Positions 30,873 through 40,079 of a stretch of 64,000 bases of DNA are shown one piece after another. The stretch's first letter is position 1; each line of letters begins with the position of its first letter. The notes under the pieces were generated by a model, which did not search any database, had not been told where the DNA came from, and saw only the letters and a list, made by a program, of their open reading frames with translations. Made by a program: the position numbers and the translations under genes. Where the stretch lies: the NCBI GenBank assembly GCA_021531755.1, contig JADYUK010000001.1:372001-436000 (forward strand). The letters are read 5' to 3'. This DNA is from Hoylesella loescheii. Lineage in GTDB: Bacteria; Bacteroidota; Bacteroidia; Bacteroidales; Bacteroidaceae.

Positions 30873-31667
30873 ATGAGACAATATATAACTCTATTGAATA
30901 AGATACTTGACGAAGGAATAGAGAAACATGATAGAACAGGCACAGGTACGAAGTCAATATTCGGCTATCAGACACGATATACAATGTCTGACGGATTCCC
31001 ATTGCTTACGACCAAAAAACTTCATCTCAAGAGTATAATTCACGAGCTGCTGTGGTTCCTGTCAGGTTCTACCAACATAAAGTATCTTCAAGAAAATGGA
31101 GTGAGAATATGGAACGAGTGGGCTGATGAGAATGGAGAACTCGGACCTGTTTATGGTCACCAATGGAGATCATGGCCTGCAAGTGATGGCGGTCATATTG
31201 ACCAGATTTCCCAAATAGTTGACCAGATAAAGCACAATCCAGACTCACGTCGTATGATATGTTGTTCATGGAACGTAGCTGATGTCCCACAGATGGCCCT
31301 GCCACCATGTCATTGCCTCTTCCAGTTCTATGTAGCCAATGGTAAACTGTCACTCCAGCTCTACCAGCGTTCAGCAGATACATTCCTCGGGGTTCCGTTT
31401 AACATCGCCTCATATGCCCTTCTTCTTCAGATGATGTCGCAGGTTTGTAATCTACAACCAGGTGAATTTATCCATACAACCGGTGACACGCATTTGTATC
31501 TCAACCACATAGAACAAGCAAAGATGCAGATAGCAAGAGAACCAAGGCCTCTGCCAATAATGAAGATAAATCCAGACGTAAAAGATATTTTCGCGTTCAG
31601 ATATGATGATTTTGAACTCGAGGGCTATAACCCATGGCCACATATAAAAGCTGAGGTGTCAGTATAG
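30873..31667 (+). CDS. thyA: Thymidylate synthase
   Basis: 264 aa, exactly the E. coli length. Converts dUMP to dTMP with methylene-tetrahydrofolate. Catalytic Cys146 in [11 protein letters not shown], folate/dUMP motifs [26 protein letters not shown] and [12 protein letters not shown], and the usual C-terminal region are all present. The expected neighbour folA is not next to it; a decayed fragment follows instead. Confidence 0.98.
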   Translation: MRQYITLLNKILDEGIEKHDRTGTGTKSIFGYQTRYTMSDGFPLLTTKKLHLKSIIHELLWFLSGSTNIKYLQENGVRIWNEWADENGELGPVYGHQWRSWPASDGGHIDQISQIVDQIKHNPDSRRMICCSWNVADVPQMALPPCHCLFQFYVANGKLSLQLYQRSADTFLGVPFNIASYALLLQMMSQVCNLQPGEFIHTTGDTHLYLNHIEQAKMQIAREPRPLPIMKINPDVKDIFAFRYDDFELEGYNPWPHIKAEVSV

Positions 31668-31806
31668 TTTTTACCAAAATAAAGTCACCCTGGAAAATCG
31701 TGTCCATATGTTCTCGCCAGTCATTTCAGATTTTCCAGATGCTGACAAGTTACTAATTCCGATTCCGGTAAGCAGCATGATACAGAAGCCCAATGTTATT
31801 CATTAA
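31663..31806 (+). pseudogene. Possible remnant of a SusD/RagB-like C-terminus
   Basis: A 47-codon open frame overlapping the end of thyA reads, near its end, DADKLLIPIPVSSM then IQKPNVIH, a TAA, and GM. SusD-like proteins end in a similar way (a hydrophobic PIPxSE-type motif, then NP..xQNPGY). No upstream part of such a gene exists here, so this would be a relic left by a deletion. The likeness is suggestive, not proved. Confidence 0.3.
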
Positions 31807-31876
31807 GGTATGTAAATGACGAGACATAAAATCTGTGGTAAACCGATTCGCTAATACAATAAATAAACTACCTATC

Positions 31877-32281
31877 ATGACAACAGAAAAAGATTATTCA
31901 AAGTACACTGTCCTGGCTGTTGACGATGTACCTTTAAACCTTATTCTTGTAGAGAAAATTCTCCAGCGTTACAATTTCAAAGTAAAGAAGGCAAATGGTG
32001 GGCAAGAGGCACTTGATATGATAGCTGCTGAAAAACCTTCACTCGTCCTTTTGGATTTAATGATGCCAAATGTTGATGGCTTCGATGTCTTGGCGGCTCT
32101 TAGCAAATCAGAAGAGACGTCAAATATTCCAGTAGTTATTCTTTCTGCATTAAATTCTGAGAGTGATATAGAAAAGGCATTGAGCAATGGTGCGAAAGAT
32201 TTTGTCACAAAGCCCATTCTAATGGATAAGCTCCTGAATTGTATTTTGAGAACTCTTGGTGAAGAGGAGTTACCGTCATAA
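31877..32281 (+). CDS. Single-domain response regulator (receiver only)
   Basis: 134 aa from MTTEKDYSKYTVLAVDD (ATG at 31877 chosen over the longer frame). The acidic pocket is AVDDV, the phospho-acceptor Asp sits in LVLLDLMMPNVDGFDV, and the switch Ser and Lys are in VILSALN and FVTKPI. No output domain and no histidine kinase nearby, so it probably works by protein contact, as CheY/Spo0F types do. Confidence 0.9.
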   Translation: MTTEKDYSKYTVLAVDDVPLNLILVEKILQRYNFKVKKANGGQEALDMIAAEKPSLVLLDLMMPNVDGFDVLAALSKSEETSNIPVVILSALNSESDIEKALSNGAKDFVTKPILMDKLLNCILRTLGEEELPS

Positions 32282-32725
32282 ATTCATACACCACACATAT
32301 AGTCAGATATTGAAGACGAACGTTATTTCCTGATTATTAGAGGATATAATGGTTGGTGAGGTTAACAATCCGACAAACAACCATCTTCTCATCCTTCTTC
32401 ATATATATCAGAGTGCGGGGCTCATATTGGCAGAACATCTACGGATATGCCGTTGATGATTATTCAGTAAGGGCCTCAGTTTTCCTCTGGACGCAAAAGC
32501 GTTTGGGTATATACCAGTTTCCTTGGTTTACATAAAGGCAAAGCAAACATGCTAAATGTTTCATTCGGATGGGACTTCCCGGATGACGGAATAGTAAAAG
32601 CCATATAATAGTACAGTGCAAAATAGTCTTGCGAGTACCATTATATGGCTTATTGTGTTCCTCGCCCTTTATGGGAGACCTATAAATGTAAACTTCTTGT
32701 GTTTACATCTCAGTCACCTTTAACG
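32282..32725. other. Convergent gap with two inverted repeats
   Basis: 444 nt between the receiver gene and rho, which converge. AAGCCATATAAT (32598-32609) and ATTATATGGCTT (32640-32651) form a perfect 12-bp inverted repeat with a 30-nt spacer. AATGTAAAC/GTTTACAT (32685-32693/32701-32708) forms a hairpin 17 nt past the rho stop. Short ORFs here are not convincing. Confidence 0.55.
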
Positions 32726-34750
32726 TCAGTCGTTCAATGAGAGAAGGAACTCGTCGTTATTGACAGTTTTCTCTATACGTCCCTTTATCTCGTTCATTGC
32801 CTCAACAGGATTCATGTTAGAGATAAAGTTCCTTATTATCCACATCTTGTCAAGTGTAGATTTGTCGTATAGGAGATCGTCACGGCGTGTGCTTGAGGCG
32901 ACAAGGTTGACTGCTGGGAATATTCGTTTGTTAGAAAGGACTCTCTCGAGCTGTAGCTCCATGTTACCTGTTCCTTTGAATTCCTCAAAGATGACATCGT
33001 CCATCTTTGAACCCGTATCTGTCAATGCCGTGGCAATAATGGTAAGTGACCCACCGCCTTCAATATTGCGTGCAGCACCGAAGAACCTCTTTGGCTTTTG
33101 CAATGCGTTAGCATCAACACCGCCCGTCAATATCTTTCCCGATGCAGGAGCAACCGTGTTGTAAGCACGTGCGAGCCTTGTTATAGAATCCAGGAAGATG
33201 ACAACGTCATGTCCGCATTCCACCATACGTTTTGCCTTCTCAAGTACGAGGCCTGCAATTTTCACGTGTCGCTCAGCAGGTTCGTCGAATGTTGATGCAA
33301 TTACTTCTGCATTAACAGTCCTTGCCATATCGGTAACCTCCTCTGGACGTTCGTCGATAAGCAGCATCATAAGATAGGCTTCTGGGTGAGAAGCTGCTAT
33401 AGCGTTCGCGATATCCTTCATCAGGATGGTCTTACCAGTCTTAGGCTGTGCGACGATTAGCGCTCTCTGTCCTTTACCTATCGGCGAGAAGAGGTCAACG
33501 ATTCTTGTAGATGTGTTTGTTGTTGCAGGACAACCACATATATTGAACTTCTCATTGGGGAAGAGAGGGGTGAGATGCTCGAATGGTACTCTGTCTCTCA
33601 TATCTTGTGGGTCGCGCCCGTTGATCTTCTTCACCTCCTGTACTGTGAAATACTTCTCTCCGGTAAGTGGGGGACAGACAGTACACTCAACGACATCGCC
33701 AGTTTTAAGGCCAAGTTTACGTATCGTCTGCATCGACACAAACACATCGTCTGGAGAAGAAAGGTAATTGTAGTCAGATGACCTCAGGAAACCGTAATTC
33801 TCAGGCATCACCTCCATCAAACCGACAGTGGTTACAATATTGCTGAAGTCGTACTTTTCTATTGGTTTGGTGTTTGCATCATGCTGGGCATACGACGCTG
33901 AGACTTCTGTGTTCTGCGGGACTCCAAAAATGTCCACAGGCCTTGTGGCGCTTGCATCCTCGATGGGGAGGTCAACAACAATGATGAAGTCTGTCCCGTC
34001 TGCTGGGTCGTCTTGCCACACATCGTTCATCGCATAGTCTTCTTCATAAGTCTCGTTTTGCATGTTGTGTGCATTCATCTTAGCTTGAAGCTGTGCAATG
34101 AGGTTCTGCTGGTTGTCCTCTGAATTGTTATTTGTGGCATATTCATCATCCTGCTCCATACCATCTTGATTATCATTCTGCAGAAATGGCGGTAGGGATG
34201 AGTAGTGATAAGGGTGTGGATTCTCTTGTGCGCTGTCTTCTGTCTCCGTCACGTTTACTGGGAGGTCTTCCTGAACACTATTTGTAGCATCCATAGCATT
34301 CTCTTCAATTTCAGAGAATGATGATAAACCATTGTCACTCATCTCGCTTGCGTCCTTATCATCTTGTTCTGTGACCCGTGCGAGGTATTCAAGCTCTGCC
34401 TTGGACTTCCTGCCACGGTGTTTGGGGAAGGGGTTCACCTCTTCCTCTTCAATTTTGGGAGCTGGTATAGCGAATATATCCGTGCTGGCTTTTGCCCGTC
34501 TCTTTGCTGCTTTTGTATCGAGATTTTTCCCATCAATGCCATTTACGCTATAGACATGGTCAGGGACATCTTTCTTCAGGATGCGTTTGCGAGTCCTTTT
34601 CTGGGGCACTTCGCTTCCTTCCTGTGCTGAAAGTATACGATCGATAGCTTCCTCTGGGCTTGATATTGTCTCAGGTGCAATATTCAGTGAACGTGCTATC
34701 TCTACCAATTCGGCAGCGTCTTTGGTTTGAAGTTCTTGTTTTTCAAACAT
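32726..34750 (-). CDS. rho: Transcription termination factor Rho with large disordered insert
   Basis: 674 aa from [16 protein letters not shown] (the in-frame ORF extends 32 codons further but is not homologous). After the N-terminal helices (1-40) comes a region of about 250 residues (about 45-295) rich in Asn, Asp, Glu and Gln, with no fold apparent. The RNA-binding cold-shock domain ([17 protein letters not shown]) starts near 299, the Walker A AQPKTGKT is near 435-442, and [12 protein letters not shown] and the R-loop follow. E. coli Rho has 419 aa. A comparable insert in Bacteroides thetaiotaomicron Rho drives phase separation. Confidence 0.97.
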   Translation of the reverse strand: MFEKQELQTKDAAELVEIARSLNIAPETISSPEEAIDRILSAQEGSEVPQKRTRKRILKKDVPDHVYSVNGIDGKNLDTKAAKRRAKASTDIFAIPAPKIEEEEVNPFPKHRGRKSKAELEYLARVTEQDDKDASEMSDNGLSSFSEIEENAMDATNSVQEDLPVNVTETEDSAQENPHPYHYSSLPPFLQNDNQDGMEQDDEYATNNNSEDNQQNLIAQLQAKMNAHNMQNETYEEDYAMNDVWQDDPADGTDFIIVVDLPIEDASATRPVDIFGVPQNTEVSASYAQHDANTKPIEKYDFSNIVTTVGLMEVMPENYGFLRSSDYNYLSSPDDVFVSMQTIRKLGLKTGDVVECTVCPPLTGEKYFTVQEVKKINGRDPQDMRDRVPFEHLTPLFPNEKFNICGCPATTNTSTRIVDLFSPIGKGQRALIVAQPKTGKTILMKDIANAIAASHPEAYLMMLLIDERPEEVTDMARTVNAEVIASTFDEPAERHVKIAGLVLEKAKRMVECGHDVVIFLDSITRLARAYNTVAPASGKILTGGVDANALQKPKRFFGAARNIEGGGSLTIIATALTDTGSKMDDVIFEEFKGTGNMELQLERVLSNKRIFPAVNLVASSTRRDDLLYDKSTLDKMWIIRNFISNMNPVEAMNEIKGRIEKTVNNDEFLLSLND

Positions 34751-34899
34751 ATATTCTTCTTTCTTAATCGGTTTTTTCTTATCCGTGTTTGTGATGATGT
34801 TGCCGCGTTCAGCATATGAAATGCTGTATTGCAGGCATTGTCTCACAATTTCTGGTTATAATTAAGTGCTACATATAACAATGAGCCATTAGGGGATAG

Positions 34900-36216
34900 T
34901 CACTTGCTGTTTACAGTTGTCTTGACTTTTGATATCCTCCTGCCATCAATCTCAAGTATCTCGAATATGTAGTTCTTATATTCAATTCTTTCGTGAAGCG
35001 ATGGGAAATCTCCTTTAATCTCAAGAATCATACCTGCGACGGTGTCAGCGTCCTTGCTTACCTCGTCGAACTCATCCTCATCGACACTTAGTATCTTCAC
35101 GAGGTCTGTCAGCAGTGTCTTTCCTTCTATAACATATGTGTTATAGTTAAGCTTTGTATATTGTCTTTTCTCGTCGTCGAATTCATCGTTTATTTCTCCG
35201 ACTATTTCCTCCAATATATCTTCCATTGTGACTATGCCGGATGTTCCTCCAAACTCATCTACCACGATAGCTATATGTACCTTGTTTTCTTGGAAGTCTT
35301 TCAGCAAGTCGTCAATCTTCTTTGTCTCTGGTACAAAGTACGGTGGTCTTAACAGTGACTGCCATCTGAATGTCGCGGGTTTTGAGATATGGGGCAATAG
35401 GTCCTTGATATAGAGAATGCCACGCATATTATCCTCATTTCCTTGGTAGACAGGTATTCGGCTGTACTGGTTCTCAACTACGCATGCGAGGACTTCGCTG
35501 TATGGTGCGTTGATATCAAGGTCAACAATGTCCTGTCTTGATGTCATTATCTCACGGGCTGTCTCGTCTCCGAATCTTATGATGCCCTGCAGGATGCTCT
35601 CCTCATCCCTCAGCTCTTTCTTGTCGGTCATCTCGAGTGCTTGTCCTAACTCGTCTACACTCAGGTTGTAGTCCTCCTTGTGCGACAGCTTGTCAGCAAA
35701 GACCCGTGTTGACATCAGTATAGTCTCGAGAGGCCAGAAAATTCTTTGTGAGAGCAGTACGAACTTGTATGTCCTTCTACAGAATAACAGCGGAGACTGT
35801 CTGCTGTATACTTTTGGGATAATCTCTCCGAATAACAACAGGAGGAAAGTGAGCAGGACGGTCTTGCATAGGAACTCTATCCACACTGCGTTTCCAAAGC
35901 TTATTGTGTGCTCGAAGATATAGTTGCACAACATGATTATGGTGACGTTGACAAAATTGTTGACTATGAGAATCGTTGCCAAGGTGCGTTCTGAGTCCTC
36001 TCTTAGCATCTCTATACACCTGTCGCTTTCTTTAGTCTCTGGGTCTATCTCTGCCAAGTCTTTTGGCGTGAGGCTGAAGAATGCTATCTCTGAGCCACTT
36101 GCCAATCCTGACAGCATCAGGAGAAATACTGTCGTGATTAAGCAAAAGTACACCCCTATAGATGGCGTGATAAGTGTTATTTCGCTTAGTGTCTGCCTTA
36201 TAATGTCTATATCCAT
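34900..36216 (-). CDS. gldE: CNNM/CorC-type membrane protein GldE
   Basis: 438 aa. DUF21/CNNM membrane domain (about 20-190, including SGLASGSEIAFFSL and LLFGEIIPKVY), paired CBS domains (about 200-330: IMTSRQDIVDLD, YSRIPVYQG, VDEFGGTSGIVTMEDILEEI), then a CorC_HlyC domain (about 345-435). Named GldE in Flavobacterium, where it supports gliding and T9SS; in non-gliding Bacteroidales the gene is kept next to ssb, as here (107 nt). Confidence 0.88.
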   Translation of the reverse strand: MDIDIIRQTLSEITLITPSIGVYFCLITTVFLLMLSGLASGSEIAFFSLTPKDLAEIDPETKESDRCIEMLREDSERTLATILIVNNFVNVTIIMLCNYIFEHTISFGNAVWIEFLCKTVLLTFLLLLFGEIIPKVYSRQSPLLFCRRTYKFVLLSQRIFWPLETILMSTRVFADKLSHKEDYNLSVDELGQALEMTDKKELRDEESILQGIIRFGDETAREIMTSRQDIVDLDINAPYSEVLACVVENQYSRIPVYQGNEDNMRGILYIKDLLPHISKPATFRWQSLLRPPYFVPETKKIDDLLKDFQENKVHIAIVVDEFGGTSGIVTMEDILEEIVGEINDEFDDEKRQYTKLNYNTYVIEGKTLLTDLVKILSVDEDEFDEVSKDADTVAGMILEIKGDFPSLHERIEYKNYIFEILEIDGRRISKVKTTVNSK

Positions 36217-36323
36217 TGTTCTGTGAATGTCTGTTGTGAGCGTGTCAGCTCAGCATGATTGAGCTTCCTCTGTATTATTCTGGCTCGTACCTGTTGTTTG
36301 TGTTTGTGTGCGCCCTTATTCTT

Positions 36324-36695
36324 TCAGAATGGCAACGGCTCTTTGTCATTAGCCTGGTTGCCAGTTCCTTTTGGCGTTAGCATTTCCATATTCTCGACAA
36401 GTATATCGGTAACGGTTTGCCTGCGTCCGGCCTTGTCTTCTTTTACGATATATCTCAGTCGTCCCTCTACATAAAGCTTGTCGCCTGTATGTACATAACG
36501 CTCTACGACCTTTGCAAGTCCAGTATTGAATGTCAGTGCGTGCCAGTCTGTGCGTTCAGGCACTTGTGTGCCGTTAGGTAGTGTGTAGCCCCGCTCTTTT
36601 GTTGCTAATCTTATATGGGCCACACATTGGTCTGCCGCATAATATCTGACATCAGGCTCTTTGCCGACGTTGCCAATAAGCATAACCTTGTTCAT
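36324..36695 (-). CDS. ssb: Single-stranded DNA-binding protein
   Basis: 123 aa. OB fold with MNKVMLIGNVGKEPDVRYY, RTDWHALTFNTGLAKVVERY and the KLYVEGRL strand, then a short linker and the acidic, Phe-ended tip DKEPLPF that docks partner proteins. Shorter linker than E. coli SSB. Upstream partner of gldE on the same strand. Confidence 0.95.
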   Translation of the reverse strand: MNKVMLIGNVGKEPDVRYYAADQCVAHIRLATKERGYTLPNGTQVPERTDWHALTFNTGLAKVVERYVHTGDKLYVEGRLRYIVKEDKAGRRQTVTDILVENMEMLTPKGTGNQANDKEPLPF

Positions 36696-36878
36696 GATGA
36701 TACTGTGTTCTCTTATTGAAGGTTATTTTTTTCACGTGTCACTTCTTCTGATACAATGTCTGTACGTCATCCTTTTCTTTATTTTATATTGTGTTTAGAA
36801 GAATCAGAATAAGATGCTTTAGTGATATTCTGCAGAAGACACGAATATATACTTGTATGGAAAAATGTAAAGGGTGGA

Positions 36879-37592
36879 TTATTCAGCAAGAGGCTTGCAC
36901 TCTCCGAGGTATATGAATGAAAAATTGTGGCCTTTTGCTGATGGGAACTGGCTTCGCTCGTCTACACGTCCTCTGAGATGTTCCACTATCTTATTATAGC
37001 ATTCAATTCCAGATCCGGCTTTGCATCGTGCCACGAAGTGTGTGTCACGGTATTCGTTCTTTCCTGTCACGGGTGATGTCACGACGCGTTTGAAATCGAG
37101 CGACCCCTCATACCATCCCATGCGCTTTGTGTACAGTGCCATGACCATGTTTCCGCCAAAGCGGTCTCTGTATCCCGTATTAAGGTGTTGCGGGGCGTCG
37201 TTATATCGTGTCTCTGTCCTTTGGTAGTTGTTTTGTTCCAAAGGGCCATATGCCTGTTCTCTTCCGTTCCCGTTGGCGGTATTATCTTTCCCTGGATAGT
37301 AGTCGCCTTCCTGTATATTCTGTGGTGTGGAGTTTGCTTTTGTTATCGACCTGTCGCGGTAATCCTTGAATTCCTTCATTGTATTAGCGTCGGTCTTAAT
37401 CATGATGAAATATATCTTCGGCCTTACCTTGTATCTTTTAGGGAAACGGTTGTCACTCTCGAAATATTGTCTCACATCTTCTGCTATACGGTTGTTGAAA
37501 CCTATCTCGGGTATGCTGTCAAGGAATGCGCATGCGTCTTCTACATTTGTGACAAGAGTCTCGCTGTTAAAATAGCGTAAATACAAATTCAT
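36879..37592 (-). CDS. Conserved Bacteroidales protein of unknown function
   Basis: 237 aa, no signal peptide and no membrane segment. The N-terminal part (about 1-85) is compact (MNLYLRYFNSETLV, FPKRYKVRPKIYFIMIKT); the middle (about 85-140) is polar, Asn/Gln/Gly-rich and probably disordered; the C-terminal part (about 145-237) is compact again (MVMALYTKRMGWYEGSLDF, HFSFIYLGE-like end). I do not recognise a named family. It lies just downstream of the tRNA operon on the same strand, 125 nt beyond it. Confidence 0.75.
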   Translation of the reverse strand: MNLYLRYFNSETLVTNVEDACAFLDSIPEIGFNNRIAEDVRQYFESDNRFPKRYKVRPKIYFIMIKTDANTMKEFKDYRDRSITKANSTPQNIQEGDYYPGKDNTANGNGREQAYGPLEQNNYQRTETRYNDAPQHLNTGYRDRFGGNMVMALYTKRMGWYEGSLDFKRVVTSPVTGKNEYRDTHFVARCKAGSGIECYNKIVEHLRGRVDERSQFPSAKGHNFSFIYLGECKPLAE

Positions 37593-37716
37593 ATAATTTT
37601 TATTAGAAAGTTTAATGGTACGGTTGATTTTTCTTATATCAGAAAAACTACAAAAATAATCTGATTTTGTGGAGATTGATTTAAGGAGAAAAAGATCCTT
37701 ACTCTTTATAAAAGAG

Positions 37717-37789
37717 AGCGGAAAACGAGACTCGAACTCGCGACCCCAACCTTGGCAAGGTTGTGCTCTACCAACTGAGCTATTTCCGC
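37717..37789 (-). tRNA. tRNA-Gly (GCC), copy 2
   Basis: 73 nt. Acceptor GCGGAAA/TTTCCGC, discriminator T; anticodon arm CAACC-TTGCCAA-GGTTG gives GCC. Sequence identical to the copy at 38214-38286. Last gene of the tRNA operon. Confidence 0.97.
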
Positions 37790-37946
37790 GTTTTTCTTTG
37801 ATGAAGAAGGATATGCTGTAGATATTCTAATTCTTATATCCTTATTTGTTATATGCTCGCGCGCTATATAAATTAATAGGTCATCATGTTCTGTCTGACC
37901 TAAATTAATAACATGACATTTAGATATTATCAGATGTAAATATTGG

Positions 37947-38030
37947 TGAAGAGGAGGAGACTCGAACTCCCACGTCACAATTGACACTACCCCCTCAAAG
38001 TAGCGCGTCTACCAATTCCGCCACCTCTCC
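37947..38030 (-). tRNA. tRNA-Leu (GAG)
   Basis: 84-nt class II tRNA with a long variable arm. Anticodon arm CTACT-TTGAGGG-GGTAG gives GAG. Acceptor GGAGAGG pairs with CCTCTTC. Confidence 0.95.
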
Positions 38031-38060
38031 ATCATTCTACATCCTCATCTGATAATGTAG

Positions 38061-38142
38061 TGCCCAGAACAGGACTCGAACCTGCACGCCTTGCGGCACA
38101 CGCACCTGAAACGTGCGCGTCTACCAATTCCGCCACCTGGGC
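38061..38142 (-). tRNA. tRNA-Leu (CAG)
   Basis: 82-nt class II tRNA. Anticodon arm CACGT-TTCAGGT-GCGTG gives CAG; variable arm TGCCGCAAGGCG. Acceptor GCCCAGG pairs with TCTGGGC, discriminator A. Confidence 0.95.
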
Positions 38143-38213
38143 AAGATTAAACCATTCCGTTTCTTTACATAGAAAAATATATGTTTCAATTGGAATGTTG
38201 TCACATTATGTTG

Positions 38214-38286
38214 AGCGGAAAACGAGACTCGAACTCGCGACCCCAACCTTGGCAAGGTTGTGCTCTACCAACTGAGCTATTTCCGC
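38214..38286 (-). tRNA. tRNA-Gly (GCC), copy 1
   Basis: 73 nt, same sequence as the copy at 37717-37789. First gene of the four-tRNA operon (Gly-Leu-Leu-Gly). Confidence 0.97.
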
Positions 38287-38327
38287 ATTCTGACCGCTTT
38301 GTCAGCACTTTTCTCTAAAAGCGTGTG

Positions 38328-38359
38328 CAAAGGTAATGACTTTTTTCCAATTGTCCAAA
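38328..38359 (-). promoter_or_regulatory. Promoter of the tRNA operon
   Basis: Minus strand: TTTG (38359-38356), 20-nt spacer, TACCTTTG (38335-38328). A full match to the Bacteroidetes consensus, ending about 40 nt before the first tRNA. Confidence 0.75.
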
Positions 38360-38543
38360 TTTTATTAGGTTTTTTTTCAAAAAAAAGTAATGTCATAGTT
38401 CCTATCTTATATAATAATGTAATTTAGTTTATGATATACAGAGTTGATATGTTGAATCGTATCCATTAATAATTCCACGCCAGCCAAAACATTCCTTAAG
38501 ATAATGTGTTATGTTTCAAATGGTTAGCTGCTTCCTTCCAAAA

Positions 38544-38622
38544 GGTACTGAATGAGCGCCTCATAAATACTGAATGAGCGTCTCATTAGCACTGGATGAG
38601 TGCCCCATTCGCACTGAATCAG
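38544..38622 (+). repeat. Four-unit 22-bp array, copy 3
   Basis: CTGAATG or CTGGATG starts at 38548, 38570, 38592 and 38614, an exact 22-bp period. Begins with the same AAAGGTACTGAATGAGC as copy 1. It is the main feature of the gap 38287-38999; a -7-like TAATTTTG at 38919-38926 may serve the next gene. Confidence 0.9.
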
Positions 38623-38999
38623 AAACGTTGTTATTGTCAAACAGAAAACCATAGCATTTGGATGGTGTACAAAAAGACTCTTGGCGAAAGGGAGCCATGA
38701 CATGTTTTTTGCATGGTTTCCAATCTTTCAGAAAATTTGTATTTTCAAGTAAATTTCCGATAGACTATGCTTAGTTCTTAACAGAGTCTGAGTGCCGGAA
38801 TATCCTTTATATATCATACTTTTGTGAGTTTTGTAAAACTTAAAGCTTAAAAATAGTTTTATAAAGTTGAAAAAGTTTATAATATTTACAGAAATGTTAC
38901 AAGTAAGTCTATTTTTAGTAATTTTGCAGGTAGATTATTACGAACACTTCCACATTGTGGCAAGTAGGATATACAAAGAACAAAAAGATAAGCAATATT

Positions 39000-39965
39000 A
39001 TGGAAAAAGGTTTGTTTTCAGCCATCATTGTTACAGCTTCCCTGTTGTGGCCTCTTACTTCCTGTGGACAGAACGGCCGCTTTGTGATGCTTAAGTATGG
39101 CGATATGGAGAATTGGGTGACAAGAACCATACATGAGTCGGCTGTGATAGGAGGAGAGGATAAGACGCTGTGGGAAATAGGCCCTACGAAACATATCACA
39201 GGCAATACTCCTTATAAGAACCTGGGCGGATCACCATGGGGGACATCCAATGTCATGGCAAAGGTGTCCGGTATAGTGAAGACGAACAATTCTGTCAGCC
39301 GTGACAGACACGGTGGCGGATATTGTGCGAAGATGGAAACCCACATTGAGAAGGTGAAGGTGTTGGGGATTGTCAACATAAAAGTGCTTGCGGCTGGCAG
39401 CATCTTCATAGGAGACATGCATGAGCCGATAACGGGAACAAAGAATGGCCAGAAGTATATGAACTGGGGAATGCCATTCACAGCCCGCCCGAAAGCCCTG
39501 CGGTATGACTATAAGTTCAAGGCTGCGGCTGGTGAAAATCGGATAAAGCAAACAGGATTCGGGGGTAGTTCAGTTGTACCCGGCCGCGATAAGGCCATAA
39601 CTGTCTTGTTCCTCCAGAAGCGTAAAGAGGATGCCAAGGGGAATATTACAGCTAAGCGTGTGGGGACACTTGTTGTCACGTATGGGAAATCGACCAGTGG
39701 ATGGGTGGAGAAAGCCACATACAAAATACATTATGGAGACATAAGGAACAGCCCCTATTACGATGAGGCCACCATGGGTCTACGTTCCACCGACTATGCC
39801 CGCAACTCTAAGGGGGAGAATGTCCTGGTTACGGAAGTGGGATGGGCCAATAGCAACGAGAGTCCGACACACATGGTGTTGCAGTTCTCTTCAAGTCATG
39901 GTGGAGCATATGTTGGCTCGCCAGGTAACACTTTCTGGGTAGACAATGTAGGTCTGGTTTACTGA
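39000..39965 (+). CDS. PCMD domain lipoprotein
   Basis: 321 aa from MEKGLFSAIIVTASLL; the lipobox LTSC gives an acylated Cys at about residue 22. The rest matches the PCMD (putative carbohydrate metabolism) beta-sandwich: SVSRDRHGGGYCAKMETH, AAGSIFIGDMHEPITGTKNG, WGMPFTARPKALRYDYKFKA and an FWVDNVGLVY end. Probably on the cell surface or in the outer membrane. The true ligand is unknown for the family. The start is set by the lipoprotein signal; the ORF runs 15 codons further up. Confidence 0.85.
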   Translation: MEKGLFSAIIVTASLLWPLTSCGQNGRFVMLKYGDMENWVTRTIHESAVIGGEDKTLWEIGPTKHITGNTPYKNLGGSPWGTSNVMAKVSGIVKTNNSVSRDRHGGGYCAKMETHIEKVKVLGIVNIKVLAAGSIFIGDMHEPITGTKNGQKYMNWGMPFTARPKALRYDYKFKAAAGENRIKQTGFGGSSVVPGRDKAITVLFLQKRKEDAKGNITAKRVGTLVVTYGKSTSGWVEKATYKIHYGDIRNSPYYDEATMGLRSTDYARNSKGENVLVTEVGWANSNESPTHMVLQFSSSHGGAYVGSPGNTFWVDNVGLVY

Positions 39966-40079
39966 CACTCTCTCCTTGTTATTCATAGCCGGCTCCGCCT
40001 CACCCTTCCAGTGTGCCATTAACTGAATCAATGCTTTCCATTCCACGTTTATAAACTTAAAAACAGAAGAAATCACTGT

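Noticed and set aside
32353..32535. 60-codon ORF between the receiver gene and rho
   Set aside because: No signal, motif or start context; composition looks random.
38060..38275. 71-codon plus-strand ORF
   Set aside because: It is the antisense translation of tRNA-Leu and tRNA-Gly, a known kind of false protein.
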